Source: an uncultured Mollicutes bacterium
GTDB taxonomy: Bacteria; Bacillota_I; Bacilli_A; RF39; UBA660
Assembly (NCBI GenBank): GCA_900543055.1
Contig: UQQI01000068.1
Location: 1 to 6,691 of the forward strand
Length of the DNA stretch: 6,691 nt
Reading direction: 5' to 3'
In this document: piece after piece, positions 5,452-6,691 of the stretch
How the letters are laid out: each line of letters opens with the position of its first letter
How positions within the stretch are numbered: the stretch's first letter is position 1
Made by a program: the position numbers and the translations under genes
The notes under the pieces: model-generated
The model's input: the letters and a program-made list of their open reading frames with translations, nothing else
What the model was told of the DNA's origin: nothing
The model's database searches: none

Positions 5452-6654
5452 GTGTACTATTTAATAATTTTATTAATAGTAGCAACATTACCTGCAATAT
5501 TAGTTGCAAAGCATCTATACAAGTTAGATATTGATAAAGAACCTAAAAAAGTATTAAAGAAAATATTTTTTACATCTATGGTTTTCACAATAATTTTTGT
5601 AGTTCCATTAGAGATGTTTTTTGAAAATCATATTTCTCAATATAATGAAATTACAGTTATGTTAATTAATATCTATGGTATAGGTTTAATAGAAGAAATA
5701 TTTAAATTTCTACCAGCTTATATTTTTGGTATAAAGAGTGAGAGTTATAATTCTTTCTATGATGCAATTTTGTATTGTACATTTGGAGCACTAGGTTTTG
5801 CTTGTTTTGAAAATGTTTTATATGTTTTTGAGGGTGGAATAGTAACAGGAATATATAGAGCAATTTTATGTATACCTGGACATACTCTATATGGAGCAAT
5901 ATTTGGTGTATTTGTAGGTCTTGCAACTACTAAAAAACTTGAAGGAAATAAATTTTTAAGTATTTTTTATTTCATAATTGGACTATTAATTTCTGGATAT
6001 ATGCATGGAATATATGATTATGCTCTAACTTCTGGTAGTAGTATAATTATTTTCTTATCACTTGCCTTAGAAGCATTTTTAATAGTTTATACTTTAAGAA
6101 CAATAAATAAATTAAGTAAGATAGATAGTTTTAATATTGATACAAGTCTTTATATGAAATATATATCTACCGTATTAATCTCTTCCATAACAGTAATAAT
6201 TTTAGTTATGGGACTATCTGGAAATATCATTAGTAAAAAGCCTATTCAATATATGGATGGTAAAATAAAAATAAATCAAGAATTTACATCACAAGACTTC
6301 AAAGTACTAGTAAATAATTATAAAGAGGTAGAAATAAATGGAATAGAATATATTAAAGTAAATCTTTCTATCACTAATAAATCTAATGAAAATTTAGACA
6401 ATTTAATTAATTATACTTTTTCTTTAAGAGAAAGAGAATCAAAAGATTCAAAATATAATACTATTCTTGTTCAAGCAGATGATAAACTACCTACTACATT
6501 AGAATCAGAAAAATCCTATTCAGGTAGTATTTATTTCGAAAAAGCAAAAATGGATACAAGTAAGTTAAGACTAATATTTGTTGATTGTAATGATCCATTA
6601 GCAAAAACTTGTGAAACATATTTAATTAATTTAAATGAACAAAAGACAAATTAA
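5452..6654 (+). CDS. PrsW-family intramembrane metalloprotease with C-terminal extracytoplasmic domain
   Basis: Multi-pass membrane protein of 400 residues. Residues 1-216 carry the PrsW signature: EEIFK (81-85), a DA...GFACFEN segment (Asp104, Glu120, Asn121), GHTLYGAIFG (143-152, His144) and MHGIYDY (184-190, His185). These glutamates and histidines are the expected metal and catalytic residues. Bacillus subtilis PrsW cleaves the anti-sigma factor RsiW at site 1; the substrate here is unknown, and no sigma/anti-sigma pair is in view. About eight membrane segments are visible (roughly 2-18, 38-57, 68-93, 104-126, 145-160, 168-185, 195-216, 238-258). Lysine-rich loops after the first and before the last helix put both ends outside. 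The tail (about 265-400) is beta-rich and recalls DUF4352-type Ig-like domains, with two cysteines (Cys379, Cys387). Typical PrsW is near 220 residues, so this is an elaborated form. The GTG start fits the family N-terminus, but its ribosome site is weak (GAG at 5440-5442). Confidence 0.88.
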   Translation: MYYLIILLIVATLPAILVAKHLYKLDIDKEPKKVLKKIFFTSMVFTIIFVVPLEMFFENHISQYNEITVMLINIYGIGLIEEIFKFLPAYIFGIKSESYNSFYDAILYCTFGALGFACFENVLYVFEGGIVTGIYRAILCIPGHTLYGAIFGVFVGLATTKKLEGNKFLSIFYFIIGLLISGYMHGIYDYALTSGSSIIIFLSLALEAFLIVYTLRTINKLSKIDSFNIDTSLYMKYISTVLISSITVIILVMGLSGNIISKKPIQYMDGKIKINQEFTSQDFKVLVNNYKEVEINGIEYIKVNLSITNKSNENLDNLINYTFSLRERESKDSKYNTILVQADDKLPTTLESEKSYSGSIYFEKAKMDTSKLRLIFVDCNDPLAKTCETYLINLNEQKTN

Positions 6655-6662
6655 AATTTGTC
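6638..6662 (-). terminator. Possible terminator hairpin at the 3' end of the PrsW-family gene
   Basis: GACAAAT (6645-6651) and ATTTGTC (6656-6662) form a perfect 7-bp inverted repeat around TAAA, spanning the stop codon of the PrsW-family gene. On the minus strand it is followed by TTTTGTTC, a reasonable U-rich tail, so it would serve a convergent minus-strand gene. On the plus strand the following bases (GCTTTGG) lack a T-run. Only the inverted repeat is certain. Confidence 0.4.
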
Positions 6663-6691
6663 GCTTTGGTCGTCACCAACCAAAATTCCTA
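6651..6691 (-). CDS. Possible C-terminal end of a convergent gene (partial at the window edge)
   Basis: Read on the minus strand from the window edge, one frame ends in GILVGDDQSDKF followed by TAA at 6653-6651, a stop overlapping the stop of the PrsW-family gene. The stop would fall in the loop of the hairpin at 6638-6662, the same arrangement seen for the 56-residue gene and its terminator. Only twelve codons are visible and their GAC and AGC codons are unusual here, so this may be non-coding. A structured RNA or plain intergenic sequence is an alternative. Confidence 0.25.
   Translation of the reverse strand, partial: GILVGDDQSDKF

Noticed and set aside
5702..5926. Minus-strand open frame of 74 codons inside the PrsW-family gene
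   Set aside because: It overlaps the conserved protease motifs and its Gln/His/Leu-rich composition reflects the reverse frame.

Overview
The window is strongly AT-rich DNA (by eye well under one third G+C), with tightly packed genes, good Shine-Dalgarno sites and short rho-independent terminators. It encodes RecD2, a type I methionine aminopeptidase and a PrsW-family membrane protease, a set typical of a low-GC Bacillota bacterium. Tryptophan is read from TGG and all genes end in TAA, so nothing suggests the Mycoplasma code. The lineage cannot be fixed more finely from sequence alone. I see no mobile element, CRISPR array, tRNA or rRNA.

Layout. Five genes run on the minus strand, read from right to left. 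recD2 (5333 to 3141) is followed after 35 bases by a 56-residue single-pass membrane protein (3105 to 2935). Both probably form one transcript that ends at a clear terminator at 2920-2946. A new promoter just beyond that terminator drives an unrecognised 151-residue cytosolic protein (2858 to 2403), and map follows (2352 to 1597). map ends at a second terminator (1546-1588). The last minus-strand gene (1508 to 57) encodes a 483-residue protein that looks like a degenerate cofactor-independent phosphoglycerate mutase lacking the catalytic metal ligands. On the plus strand, divergent from recD2 across a 118-base gap, lies a 400-residue PrsW-family protease fused to an extracytoplasmic beta-rich domain (5452 to 6654). 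The last bases hold a hairpin and perhaps the tail of a convergent gene.

Functionally this is mixed housekeeping: DNA repair (RecD2), N-terminal protein maturation (Map) and envelope signalling or proteolysis (PrsW-like), with three uncharacterised products. I find no sign that they form one pathway. The observations most worth following are the iPGM-like pseudoenzyme with a TTG start and a hairpin over its Shine-Dalgarno site, the unlisted 56-residue membrane protein, the PrsW fusion architecture, and start-site corrections for map and the 151-residue gene. Four of the six genes start at GTG or TTG.
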